Source: Cytophagales bacterium
GTDB lineage: Bacteria; Bacteroidota; Bacteroidia; Cytophagales; Cyclobacteriaceae
NCBI GenBank assembly: GCA_003504855.1
Contig: DNZD01000093.1
Location: forward strand, 1 to 14,757
Reading direction: 5' to 3'
Length of the DNA stretch: 14,757 nt
Below, in pieces: positions 7,982 through 14,757 of this stretch. Under the pieces are notes generated by a model that saw nothing but the letters and a program-made list of their open reading frames with translations, was not told the DNA's origin and ran no database searches. Each line of letters begins with the position of its first letter. Positions within the stretch are counted from its first letter, which is position 1. Made by a program: the position numbers and the translations under genes.

Positions 7982-9433
7982 CTACTTCTCATCGACAAAT
8001 ACAATTCCCCACATGGTAATCCATGCTCTTGTGGTGGAGGGGTATTCATCCAGCACATCGCCACCCCCGCCCGATCGCGGGTCATTGGTTTCCTTCATCC
8101 ATTGTTCCAAACGCGACCTCAGTTGCAAGCGCACCTGGGCCAAGGCCGGGTCGCCAATCTTGTTGTGGATGTTATAAGGATCGTCTTTGATTACGTATAG
8201 CTCCTCGGCCGGACGTAAGCCAAAGCCCAACTCAAAGAATGGCTTTACCATCGGATCCAAACGATTGTCAACAATAAACGCCTTCGTCGGGCCACCATCA
8301 ACATCACCATACACGGAAGGAGTTCCGGCAATCGCGGCATCTCCGCCTGGCATCCGGTTAGGCCGCAGGTTTTGTATATATAAATAGTCACGGGTGCGAA
8401 TAGCCCGCATGGGATAACCTGCCTGTTTGTTCATGGCTTCCCGCGCAAGACAATGACGCTCCCGTTCCAGAAAAACCTCCTGTCGATGTTCTTTTGATGT
8501 GCCGCTGAGTACCGGCATCAGACTTTTACCATGCATGACCGGCTGATTGCGCACACCTGCCAGGTCCAGAAAAGTCGGCGTAAGATCAATCAGGTTCACA
8601 AAAGAATCATGTCGGGTATTCTTTGGAATACGGGAACCAAAGTCAGCAATAATCAATGGAATGCGTGTACCATAGTCATACAGATTAGCTTTGGCATGAG
8701 GGAATGGCATGCCATTGTCGGAAGCCACTACAATAATGGTGTTTGCCAGTCTTCCACTCGCCTCCAATTGCTTTAGCAAATCACCAATGTCCCGGTCAAA
8801 GCGATTGATCTCAAAGAAATAGTCTGCGATATCCGATCGAACTTCTGCCACATCAGGAAGAAAGGCGGGAACTTTGATTTTATCCGGATCAATGCCTGAC
8901 ATCCTGCCGCGGGCGAATGGAAACATCCGATGCGGATCATTGCTTCCAAACCAAAAGAAAAATGGTTTTTCATCCGGCACCTCCTTGAGAAACTTGTCGA
9001 ATACCTGCTGTCGACCTGCGGGATTCTCGGCGTAACCTCCTTTGGTAAAGTCACCGGGTCCCCACCCTTTGCGATCGAAGGCAACATCATATCCTTCTGC
9101 ACGCAGCAACTTTACATAGGTTGGTATGTTCGACATTAACCTTCCTGTCAGGTTCACACCCTCCCCCAGTGTGTGCGGATATTTTCCGGTTAGGATAGAA
9201 GCCCTCGATGGCGTACAGGATGGAGAAGAACAATAGGCCTGTGTAAAGGTCATTCCCTGCTTCGCAATCCGGTCAATATTGGGCGTGCTGACGTTGGGGT
9301 TGCCATACACCCCGAGGCAAGGGTAACTCATATCATCCGCCAGGATGAAGAGGATGTTGGGTTTCTGAGCCTCCGCATTAAAAGCTGCCCAACCCAACAA
9401 CAGAACCAGTAGTATTCTCATTGACTTACACAT
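7982..9433 (-). CDS. Sulfatase, S1 family (heparan N-sulfatase-like), exported
   Basis: A 483-residue type I sulfatase hydrolysing sulfate esters or sulfamates. The N-terminal signal peptide (MRILLVLLLGWAAFNAEAQ) places it in the periplasm or outside; ATG 9433 is used here but ATG 9421 (four codons later) would give an equally good peptide. The formylglycine motif CTPSR (Cys73-Arg77) is present, so a maturase (sulfatase-modifying factor or anaerobic maturase) must oxidise Cys73; none is in the window. Metal ligands are likely Asp33-Asp34 (ADD) and Asp239-Asn240 (ASDNG), with Lys248 (FPHAKANLYDYG). The SDNG...AKANLYDYGTR context resembles the sulfamidase/N-sulfoglucosamine sulfohydrolase branch, but the substrate is inferred only. 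The start is 3 bases after the aminotransferase stop, so translation is probably coupled. Confidence 0.93.
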   Translation of the reverse strand: MCKSMRILLVLLLGWAAFNAEAQKPNILFILADDMSYPCLGVYGNPNVSTPNIDRIAKQGMTFTQAYCSSPSCTPSRASILTGKYPHTLGEGVNLTGRLMSNIPTYVKLLRAEGYDVAFDRKGWGPGDFTKGGYAENPAGRQQVFDKFLKEVPDEKPFFFWFGSNDPHRMFPFARGRMSGIDPDKIKVPAFLPDVAEVRSDIADYFFEINRFDRDIGDLLKQLEASGRLANTIIVVASDNGMPFPHAKANLYDYGTRIPLIIADFGSRIPKNTRHDSFVNLIDLTPTFLDLAGVRNQPVMHGKSLMPVLSGTSKEHRQEVFLERERHCLAREAMNKQAGYPMRAIRTRDYLYIQNLRPNRMPGGDAAIAGTPSVYGDVDGGPTKAFIVDNRLDPMVKPFFELGFGLRPAEELYVIKDDPYNIHNKIGDPALAQVRLQLRSRLEQWMKETNDPRSGGGGDVLDEYPSTTRAWITMWGIVFVDEK

Positions 9434-9436
9434 AGA

Positions 9437-10789
9437 TCAGGCAATTACATGCTGATCAGCAATTTTCAAGGCTTCGCTGATGATCGCAATACCTTCATCA
9501 ATTTCTGATTTGGTTATGCAAAGCGGAGGAGCAATAAATACATAATTCCATCGCACGAATGTGTACATCCCCAGTTCACGCAATTTACCAGCAACCTGAT
9601 TCATGACGGCCATCTGGTCCGGTTTGGCGTTGAAGGGAGCCATCGGTTCTTTGGTCTTGCGGTTTTTTACCAGTTCCATACAACCCAATAAACCTGTATT
9701 TCTCCAGTCGCCGATACAAGGATGCATAGCGGCCAATTCGACAACCTTTTGATCAACGTATTTGCCCATAGCAGCGGCGTTGTCAATCAACCCTTCCTCT
9801 TCATATACTTTTAACGTCTCCAGGGCCGCAGCACAACCCACCGGATGGGCCGAATAAGTAAGCCCAAGCATTAACGGCCGGTCGTTATAGTGTGCTGCTA
9901 TGGCATCACTGACGATAACGGCACCAAACGGAATGTATCCCGAAGTGATCCCCTTCGCTGTCGCGATGATATCCGGAACGACGCCATGATAGTCTACCCC
10001 AAACCACCTACCGGTGCGACCAAAACCGCTCATGACCTCATCGGCGATCAAAAGAATATGGTATTTATCACACAGCGCGCGTACCTTTTGAAGATAGTCG
10101 GGTGGGTACTTGATACAACCCGAGGAGCCACTCTCTCCTTCCATCAAAATGGCGGCGATATTCTCAGGTCCTTCAAATTCTATCACCCGTTCAATATGGC
10201 TTACGCATTCGCGTTGGCAACTGGACATCTCCTGACCAAACGGACAACGGTAACAATACGGGTCCTCAACGTGGATGATATTCGGGACTTGTTGCGAATC
10301 AGCCGGTAGCTTTCTGGGATCACCACCGGCACTCATGGCACCATAGGATGCGCCATGAAATGCCCGGTACCTCGCAATAATCTTATGACGACCGGTGTAT
10401 AGACGAGCCAATTTCATGGCGTTCTCTATGGCGGTGGCTCCGCATACCGTGAACAGTGCTTTGCTCATGCCAGGCGGCACTACCGATGCCAGTTTCTTAC
10501 CCAGTTCGCCCCGGACTTCTGTGGAGCAACTCGGTGTAACGTAACTGACCTTTTGCATTTGCTCCATCACAGCCCGTGTGATGCGCTGATGTCCGTGACC
10601 AATATTCACATTCATCAATCCGGAAGAAAAATCGATGTAACGCTTGCCCTCCGCATCGTATAGGTATACTCCTTCGCCCCGCTCAACAGCAATCGGAGCG
10701 ATTCCTTTTTGCTTGCTCCAGGAGAAGAGCGTGTAGTCAAGGTTATTCTTGTTGATTTCGGCAGTGGATGAGGCAGTCGCGGTTTTCAT
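9437..10789 (-). CDS. Class III PLP-dependent aminotransferase (beta-alanine/omega-amino acid or taurine type)
   Basis: A 450-residue enzyme moving an amino group from an omega- or beta-amino acid to a keto acid such as pyruvate. The PLP lysine is Lys279 in IIATAKGITSGYIPFG, and the pyridine-nitrogen Asp250 lies in LIADEVMSGFGRTGRWF; GATAIENAMKLAR (residues 117-129) is the phosphate-binding loop. A four-cysteine stretch, PYCYRCPF...CQREC (Cys179, 182, 191, 195), resembles that seen in some taurine- and beta-alanine-transaminase relatives. It lies 40 bases after the dehydrogenase gene and 3 bases before the sulfatase, so it is part of one operon. The downstream dehydrogenase type (malonate-semialdehyde) points to beta-alanine or 3-aminoisobutyrate as substrate; taurine, giving sulfoacetaldehyde, is an alternative. 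Confidence 0.93.
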   Translation of the reverse strand: MKTATASSTAEINKNNLDYTLFSWSKQKGIAPIAVERGEGVYLYDAEGKRYIDFSSGLMNVNIGHGHQRITRAVMEQMQKVSYVTPSCSTEVRGELGKKLASVVPPGMSKALFTVCGATAIENAMKLARLYTGRHKIIARYRAFHGASYGAMSAGGDPRKLPADSQQVPNIIHVEDPYCYRCPFGQEMSSCQRECVSHIERVIEFEGPENIAAILMEGESGSSGCIKYPPDYLQKVRALCDKYHILLIADEVMSGFGRTGRWFGVDYHGVVPDIIATAKGITSGYIPFGAVIVSDAIAAHYNDRPLMLGLTYSAHPVGCAAALETLKVYEEEGLIDNAAAMGKYVDQKVVELAAMHPCIGDWRNTGLLGCMELVKNRKTKEPMAPFNAKPDQMAVMNQVAGKLRELGMYTFVRWNYVFIAPPLCITKSEIDEGIAIISEALKIADQHVIA

Positions 10790-10829
10790 AGGCTATTATT
10801 CAATGACAGAGAATTTTCCGTTGATACCG

Positions 10830-12287
10830 TTAGCTCATCCAGTTGATGCCGGCTTCCGGATTCCATTTGGTCGTACTCTTCTTGAGCTTAGTCCAGAATG
10901 CGATGGAGCTTTTGCCCGTGATGTCGCCAACTCCGAACTTGCTTTCATTCCATCCACCAAAGGAGAAGGGCTCACGTGGCACAGGTACACCCACATTCAC
11001 TCCGACCATGCCAGCGCTGGCATGATCCACAACATACCTGGCAATACCGCCACTTTGCGTAAATACCGATGCTGCGTTGCCGTAAGGATTTGCGTTCTCA
11101 ATTGCCAATGCTTCATCTACCGTTCGTGTCCGCATAATGCTGATCACGGGTCCAAAAATCTCCTCGCGGGCCACCGCCATATCTGGTGTAACAAAGTCAA
11201 TTACCGTAGCACCAACATAAGTACCCTTTTCTTTACCAGGAACTTTTGCACCACGACCGTCTACGAGGATTTTAGCGCCTGCCTTTTCTGCTGCGGTAAT
11301 GTATCCTTCAATGCGCTCCCTGGATTGTTGGTTGATGACGGCCCCCAACGTCTGGCCTGGTACGAGCTTCTTCACCTCCTCACAGATTTTTTGGATGATG
11401 TGATCTACCGGACCTACTGCCAGCATGGCGGAGGCAGCCATGCAACGCTGGCCGGCGCAACCGCTCATGGAAGCCGCAACATTCTGGGCCGTCATCGCCG
11501 GGATGGCATCGGGAAGTACCATCAGGTGGTTCTTGGCTCCACCCAGGGATAAGCATCGCTTGAGGTTGTGGGTAGCGCGCTGATAGACAAGTTTGGCAAC
11601 TTTGGTTGAGCCTACAAACGACACGGCGTCGATTCCGGGATGATCGCAAATGGCATCTACCATGGCAGCGTCTCCGTGAACAATGTTAAACACCCCCTTG
11701 GGAAGTCCTGCTTCGGTCAACAACGCAGCAAGACGACCAACGGTAAGCGGGACTTTTTCGGAGGGCTTAATGATCATGCAGTTGCCCAGGGCAAGTGCGT
11801 TGGGAATGGTCCAGTTAGGAACCATCGCAGGAAAATTAAACGGAACAATAGAAGCGACTACGCCTACCGGCACATGTTCCGTACGGCACTCTACGCCTTT
11901 GCTTACCTCCAGGACTTCTCCCGTCACCAGTTGCGGAAGCGAGGCAGCAAACTCACTCAACTCAATACTCTTTTCAATTTCGGCGACAGCCTCGCTGTAA
12001 ATTTTACCGTTCTCTTCCTGGATCAATTCGGCCAACTCCTTCAGGTTCTTTTCCAGCAACATTTTATACCGGAAGAACACCTGCACCCGCTCTTTGATGG
12101 TTGTCTGACTCCAGGTTGGCCAGGCAGCCTTTGCAGCGGCAACGGCGGCGTTCAGGTCTGAAGCGCCGGACATCGGAACCGTTGAAAGCAACGTGCCATC
12201 AACCGGTGAAATAACATCCAGTGTTTTGGAGCCAGAAGATGGACACCAGGTGCCTCCGATAAAATTGGAAACGGGAGCGTATTTCAT
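10830..12287 (-). CDS. mmsA: CoA-acylating (methyl)malonate-semialdehyde dehydrogenase
   Basis: A 485-residue NAD-dependent aldehyde dehydrogenase converting malonate or methylmalonate semialdehyde plus CoA to acetyl- or propionyl-CoA with loss of CO2. Catalytic Cys282 is in CAGQRCMAAS, and PFNFP (Asn152) is the oxyanion-hole region. The usual general-base Glu of the LELGGK motif is absent: the sequence reads SLGGAKNH, the hallmark of this CoA-dependent branch. The C-terminal stretch VGVNVGVPVPREPFSFGGW is also typical of MmsA/IolA. Length equals the family norm (about 485-500). It is the first gene of the leftward operon with the aminotransferase and sulfatase, and has a promoter-like region and a small palindrome just upstream. 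Myo-inositol catabolism (IolA) is unlikely because no other iol gene is present. Confidence 0.92.
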   Translation of the reverse strand: MKYAPVSNFIGGTWCPSSGSKTLDVISPVDGTLLSTVPMSGASDLNAAVAAAKAAWPTWSQTTIKERVQVFFRYKMLLEKNLKELAELIQEENGKIYSEAVAEIEKSIELSEFAASLPQLVTGEVLEVSKGVECRTEHVPVGVVASIVPFNFPAMVPNWTIPNALALGNCMIIKPSEKVPLTVGRLAALLTEAGLPKGVFNIVHGDAAMVDAICDHPGIDAVSFVGSTKVAKLVYQRATHNLKRCLSLGGAKNHLMVLPDAIPAMTAQNVAASMSGCAGQRCMAASAMLAVGPVDHIIQKICEEVKKLVPGQTLGAVINQQSRERIEGYITAAEKAGAKILVDGRGAKVPGKEKGTYVGATVIDFVTPDMAVAREEIFGPVISIMRTRTVDEALAIENANPYGNAASVFTQSGGIARYVVDHASAGMVGVNVGVPVPREPFSFGGWNESKFGVGDITGKSSIAFWTKLKKSTTKWNPEAGINWMS

Positions 12288-12289
12288 GC

Positions 12290-12302
12290 GATGAATTTCA
12301 TC
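12290..12302. promoter_or_regulatory. Candidate palindromic operator at the dehydrogenase start
   Basis: GATGAA and TTCATC are exact inverted copies separated by one base (13 bases in all), placed between the candidate -7 element and the ATG at 12287 and so over the likely transcription start. This is a normal place for a repressor site, but a 6-bp dyad can arise by chance and no other copy of it was noted nearby. Confidence 0.25.
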
Positions 12303-12331
12303 AAAGTAGATACAAATTGAAATAATTACAA
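12302..12331 (-). promoter_or_regulatory. Candidate promoter of the dehydrogenase-aminotransferase-sulfatase operon
   Basis: On the minus strand TACTTTG (12302-12308) resembles TAnnTTTG with one base fewer in the spacer, and a TTG (12329-12331) sits 20 bases upstream of it, the usual distance for a Bacteroidota -33/-7 pair. The ATG follows the -7 element by 14 bases. No Shine-Dalgarno sequence is seen. Confidence 0.4.
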
Positions 12332-12514
12332 TAAGAACTTGTTGGCTGGGGATGCCTCCAAGGAGTACTAAAACATTGATATCGGGACATGCTTAGCCCG
12401 TTCACCAACCAGCACTGTTTTATTTGCTTTCTGCTGCTTCCTGACGTATTTTTAATTCTACTTCAATGCCACAGTGTTATGTCGCAGCACCTCCATTCAC
12501 CCCGTGAGAAATTC

Positions 12515-13006
12515 ATGTTAAAACCACTGTCTGCCGATGGTGTGGAAGCCGCCCTTGCCAAAGCAGAACATTACCGTCTGCTTAATCAGCCCAAGTTGGC
12601 AGAAAGCATTTGCCGCGATATACTGGTGGTTGATCCCGAAAATCAAAAGGCAGCCATCACTTTGTTGCTGTCCCTCACCGATGAGTTTGGTCGTTCTACG
12701 ATTTCTGTGGCCAAAGAAGCACAGGACATTGCCTTCAGCCTGAAAGATGAATACACCAGGGTGTATTACCTGGGTATCATTCATGAGCGCCAGGGTAACG
12801 TGGCTCTTCACTCTGCCGTGCATGGCTCTGACTTTGATGCCTATGAATGGTTCAGGGAGGCCATGGACTATTTTGAACAGGCGGAAACACTGGCGCCTGC
12901 CGGTAACGATGACCCGAAACTTCGCTGGAACACCTGCGCTCGCACCATCATGCAGTTTAATCTGCAGGAACGTCCATCAGATTCTCCTCACCCGATTCTC
13001 GAATAA
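12515..13006 (+). CDS. TPR-like small protein of unknown function
   Basis: A 163-residue soluble helical protein. A helix-turn-helix repeat of TPR type is visible at residues 10-45 (ALAKAEHYRLLNQPKLAESI then CRDILVVDPENQKA), and again near the C-terminal DAYEWFREAMDYFEQAETLA followed by NDDPKLRWNTCARTI. The motif AEHYRLLN...AESICRDIL...DPENQ belongs to a widespread, uncharacterised bacterial family of similar length, so this appears to be a complete protein. I chose ATG 12515 since the conserved region begins right there; in-frame ATG 12479 or 12389 would add Cys/Leu-rich or weakly conserved residues. It is 19 bases ahead of the MBL gene and divergent from the dehydrogenase operon. No signal peptide with this start. 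Confidence 0.78.
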   Translation: MLKPLSADGVEAALAKAEHYRLLNQPKLAESICRDILVVDPENQKAAITLLLSLTDEFGRSTISVAKEAQDIAFSLKDEYTRVYYLGIIHERQGNVALHSAVHGSDFDAYEWFREAMDYFEQAETLAPAGNDDPKLRWNTCARTIMQFNLQERPSDSPHPILE

Positions 13007-13010
13007 GATT

Positions 13011-13018
13011 TTCGTTTG
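13011..13018 (+). promoter_or_regulatory. Weak -7-like element before the MBL gene
   Basis: TTCGTTTG differs from TAnnTTTG at one base (A to T at position 2) and lies 7 bases before the ATG at 13026. No TTG is present at the usual -33 distance. It could allow separate transcription of the MBL gene, but co-transcription with the preceding gene (19-base gap) is equally likely. Confidence 0.25.
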
Positions 13019-13025
13019 CTGTAGC

Positions 13026-13847
13026 ATGCAGGTCGCGTCCTTGAATTCCGGCAGCAACGGCAATTGCTACTATATCGGCACCCAGGCTGACGCCATCCTG
13101 GTAGACGCTGGCATTTCCTGCCGCGAAACAGAACGGCGCATGAAGCGACTGGAACTATCCATGAAACGGGTACGAGCGATACTGGTTACCCATGAACATG
13201 CTGACCACATTGGTGGTGTATCCCGCCTGTCGAAAAGATTTCAATTGCCGGTATATATTACGCCTGCTACGTTGCAGGGCAGCCGACTGGAAATTCCGGA
13301 TTCGCGGCTCCGAAGTTTCAAGCCATACGAACCTATCACATTCGGCGAACTAACCGTGCTGCCGATACCCAAATTACACGACGCTGCCGACCCGCACAGC
13401 TTCATTGTCAGCCATGACCAAACACATATTGGCGTATTTACTGATCATGGCGCACCCGACAAACATTTATTGAAGCACTTTGCCCAATGTCATGCAGCTT
13501 TTCTCGAGTCAAACTATGACGAACACATGCTTCATCATGGCGACTATCCACCCGCGCTCAAAGAACGGATACGCGGTGGCTCGGGACACTTATCCAATAA
13601 GCAGGCACTGGAACTCTTTCTGAACCACAAATCTCCCGACCTGACACACCTGTTTCTTTCGCATTTGTCGGAGCATAACAATACGCCCGAACTGGTGCAT
13701 GACTTATTCTCCGGCATTGCGGGGTCAACAGAAATAATTATTGCCTCCCGCTACGCAGAAACAGCCGTATACAACATCGTCCCGGGATCTTCCGGGACGC
13801 GTGTGCTGGGTTCGGGTCGTGCGCAACAACTTACGCTGTTTAGCTAG
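13026..13847 (+). CDS. YycJ/WalJ-type metallo-beta-lactamase-fold hydrolase
   Basis: A 273-residue MBL-fold protein. The HxHxDH metal-binding motif is His56-Glu57-His58-Ala59-Asp60-His61 (VTHEHADHIGGV); further ligands are probably His118, Asp140 (FTDHG) and His188 (GSGHLSN). The opening SLNSGSNGNCYYI and the stretch LESNYDEHML are characteristic of the YycJ (WalJ) group, whose members are 5'-to-3' nuclease-like proteins linked in Firmicutes to the WalKR two-component system and to DNA-mismatch or phage processing; the role in Bacteroidota is not settled. No walK/walR is in the window. The longer in-frame reading that begins at 12747 only overlaps the preceding gene. The TAG stop is directly followed by the opposing gene's stop. 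Confidence 0.9.
   Translation: MQVASLNSGSNGNCYYIGTQADAILVDAGISCRETERRMKRLELSMKRVRAILVTHEHADHIGGVSRLSKRFQLPVYITPATLQGSRLEIPDSRLRSFKPYEPITFGELTVLPIPKLHDAADPHSFIVSHDQTHIGVFTDHGAPDKHLLKHFAQCHAAFLESNYDEHMLHHGDYPPALKERIRGGSGHLSNKQALELFLNHKSPDLTHLFLSHLSEHNNTPELVHDLFSGIAGSTEIIIASRYAETAVYNIVPGSSGTRVLGSGRAQQLTLFS
13778..13799. other. Strong internal hairpin near the end of the MBL gene
   Basis: CGTCCCGG (13778-13785) and CCGGGACG (13792-13799) are perfectly complementary, an 8-bp GC-rich stem with a 6-base loop, extendable by a G-U pair. It lies 46 bases before the MBL stop, and on the opposite strand 48 bases beyond the end of the M14-type gene. No good T-run follows on either strand, so I do not call it an intrinsic terminator. 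It encodes VPGSSGT in the protein. Confidence 0.55.
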
Positions 13848-14757
13848 CTATCGCATGCTGCCTTCGTAAATAGCATTAAAGATCAACTTATAGGTAGCGC
13901 GGGGCTGGCCCCTGAACTGCGGGCGGAATGCGAACAGCACGACGCTTCCTTTGCCGTACCGGGCCCGGATTACCGCGCCCTTTGAACCGATATAGCGTTT
14001 GTCTCCCAAAGCCCAACCACTCATCAGTAAGTTGTCTTTGGCATAGGTGGCTACGATTTCTATAGGGGCCTGAGGTGCTACGGGTACCGAAGGCTCCAGT
14101 CCGTCTTCGCCCTTATTGTCTTTTACGATCCTGCCATATGCACGGCTGTTGTTGAACGAAGCCGCTACCTCCGGCTGCACCCCAAATGCAAGCGAATGGT
14201 TGGTATTCACATTGGTGCGTATCAAAGACCCGGGTATATAAAACTGATTGGAAGGTGCGCCGGCAGTAACATTGCGCAAAGCAAGCCCCAACATCTCTAC
14301 CGCAAAGTCGCTGGCTTCATCGAAAGTAATTAACATACCCCCATTACTGGTGTAGTTTTTCAGGTTTAGCAATCCCTCTACGCCCATGCCGCCACAATAT
14401 TCAGGAGGCATAAATCCAACCTGGTAGCCGTTCAGGATTTCTTCAGGTCCCTGGTCAGGGATTATAATGGCATCATAAACTTTGAGGTCACGGGTCTTCA
14501 TGTCTGCATCATGCAGGGTATCTACCTTGAAGCCATAATCCTTCATAATCCAGCGGGTCCAGCCTTCATCCATGTTAGCTATCCAGCTTTTGTACAATCC
14601 AACCCGGGGCAACCGGATAGATTTCATTTCGCCGGAAGGCTTTGCATCCACTGACACCGCGTCTACACCATAAGTTTGTGCGGCCTGCTTGATGTTGGCT
14701 TCGGTGTTGGCGCCTTTTTCAATCACAAATGTGCCTGCCAGCAGGTCACCCTGCTTA
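13848..14757 (-). CDS. M14-type zinc carboxypeptidase-like protein, C-terminal part only
   Basis: The reading frame runs from the TAG at 13848-13850 to the right window edge without a stop (302 residues visible, starting KQGDLLAGTFVIEKG). So the gene is truncated by the window, and the GTG at 14726 is internal. The visible part is the amidotransferase-like C-terminal domain found behind the peptidase M14 domain in large (about 800-950 residues) Bacteroidota and Acidobacteriota proteins: RVGLYKSWIANMDEGWTRWI, VYDAIIIPDQG, MPPEYCGGMGVEGLLNLKNY then TSNGGMLITF, and a last segment GKGSVVLFAFRPQFRGQP. The zinc ligands would be outside the window. I call the family from this C-terminal signature, so the peptidase activity itself is inferred. 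Its end abuts the MBL gene with no spacing. Confidence 0.8.
   Translation of the reverse strand, partial: KQGDLLAGTFVIEKGANTEANIKQAAQTYGVDAVSVDAKPSGEMKSIRLPRVGLYKSWIANMDEGWTRWIMKDYGFKVDTLHDADMKTRDLKVYDAIIIPDQGPEEILNGYQVGFMPPEYCGGMGVEGLLNLKNYTSNGGMLITFDEASDFAVEMLGLALRNVTAGAPSNQFYIPGSLIRTNVNTNHSLAFGVQPEVAASFNNSRAYGRIVKDNKGEDGLEPSVPVAPQAPIEIVATYAKDNLLMSGWALGDKRYIGSKGAVIRARYGKGSVVLFAFRPQFRGQPRATYKLIFNAIYEGSMR

Noticed and set aside
10749..11552. 267-residue open frame opposite the dehydrogenase
   Set aside because: Antisense to a strongly conserved gene, with no plausible protein features.
10830..12287. Dehydrogenase as part of a myo-inositol (iol) operon
   Set aside because: No other iol gene is present; the partner is an aminotransferase, which favours a beta-amino acid route.
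12747..13025. A longer start for the MBL gene, giving an N-terminal extension of 93 residues
   Set aside because: It is another frame of the TPR-like gene; the residues do not resemble any family, whereas MQVASLNSGSNGNC at 13026 is the conserved N terminus.

Overview
The window looks like chromosomal DNA of a Bacteroidota bacterium, most likely a Cytophagales-type marine, soil or sludge organism. The reasons are AT-poor -7 elements of the TAnnTTTG type (a clear one at 7132-7139), few recognisable Shine-Dalgarno sequences, signal peptides ending in ...Q, a secreted TPR-CHAT protein, an extracytoplasmic sulfatase, and a large M14-type carboxypeptidase with a C-terminal amidotransferase-like domain. 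The genus cannot be fixed from the sequence alone. No mobile element, CRISPR array, tRNA or rRNA was seen. No gene-free stretch exceeds 300 bases; the longest is the divergent promoter region 12288-12514.

Layout. Positions 3-1925 (+) hold most of methylmalonyl-CoA mutase, cut at its N terminus by the window edge and followed by a plausible intrinsic terminator (1932-1957). A rightward run follows: a 1406-residue secreted TPR-CHAT protein (1988-6208), a small SRPBCC/AHSA1 protein (6294-6740), a DHWC-motif cupin (6773-7126) and an outer-membrane beta-barrel candidate (7157-7978). Facing it is a leftward three-gene operon: acyl-CoA-forming (methyl)malonate-semialdehyde dehydrogenase (10830-12287), class III aminotransferase (9437-10789) and sulfatase (7982-9433). 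Divergent from that operon are a small TPR-like protein (12515-13006) and a YycJ/WalJ-type MBL hydrolase (13026-13847). The latter meets, stop codon against stop codon, the C-terminal part of an M14-type peptidase (13848 to the right edge, minus strand).

How the genes may work together. The aminotransferase plus CoA-acylating semialdehyde dehydrogenase form a route from a beta-amino acid (beta-alanine or 3-aminoisobutyrate) to acetyl-CoA or propionyl-CoA. Propionyl-CoA, once carboxylated and epimerised, is the supply for the methylmalonyl-CoA mutase, so two separate transcripts in the window can be joined into one propionate-to-succinyl-CoA scheme (inference). The sulfatase is exported while its two operon partners are cytosolic, so their link is unexplained. 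The other genes are ordinary single-domain proteins.

The items most worth a second look are: a double substitution in a conserved substrate-binding stretch of the mutase that a +1/-1 pair of indels would explain; the exported CHAT protease-like protein; the sulfatase/aminotransferase/dehydrogenase operon; and two convergent gene pairs with 0-3 bp between stop codons, one with a strong hairpin inside the coding end. I did not find convincing evidence of a wholly new system.
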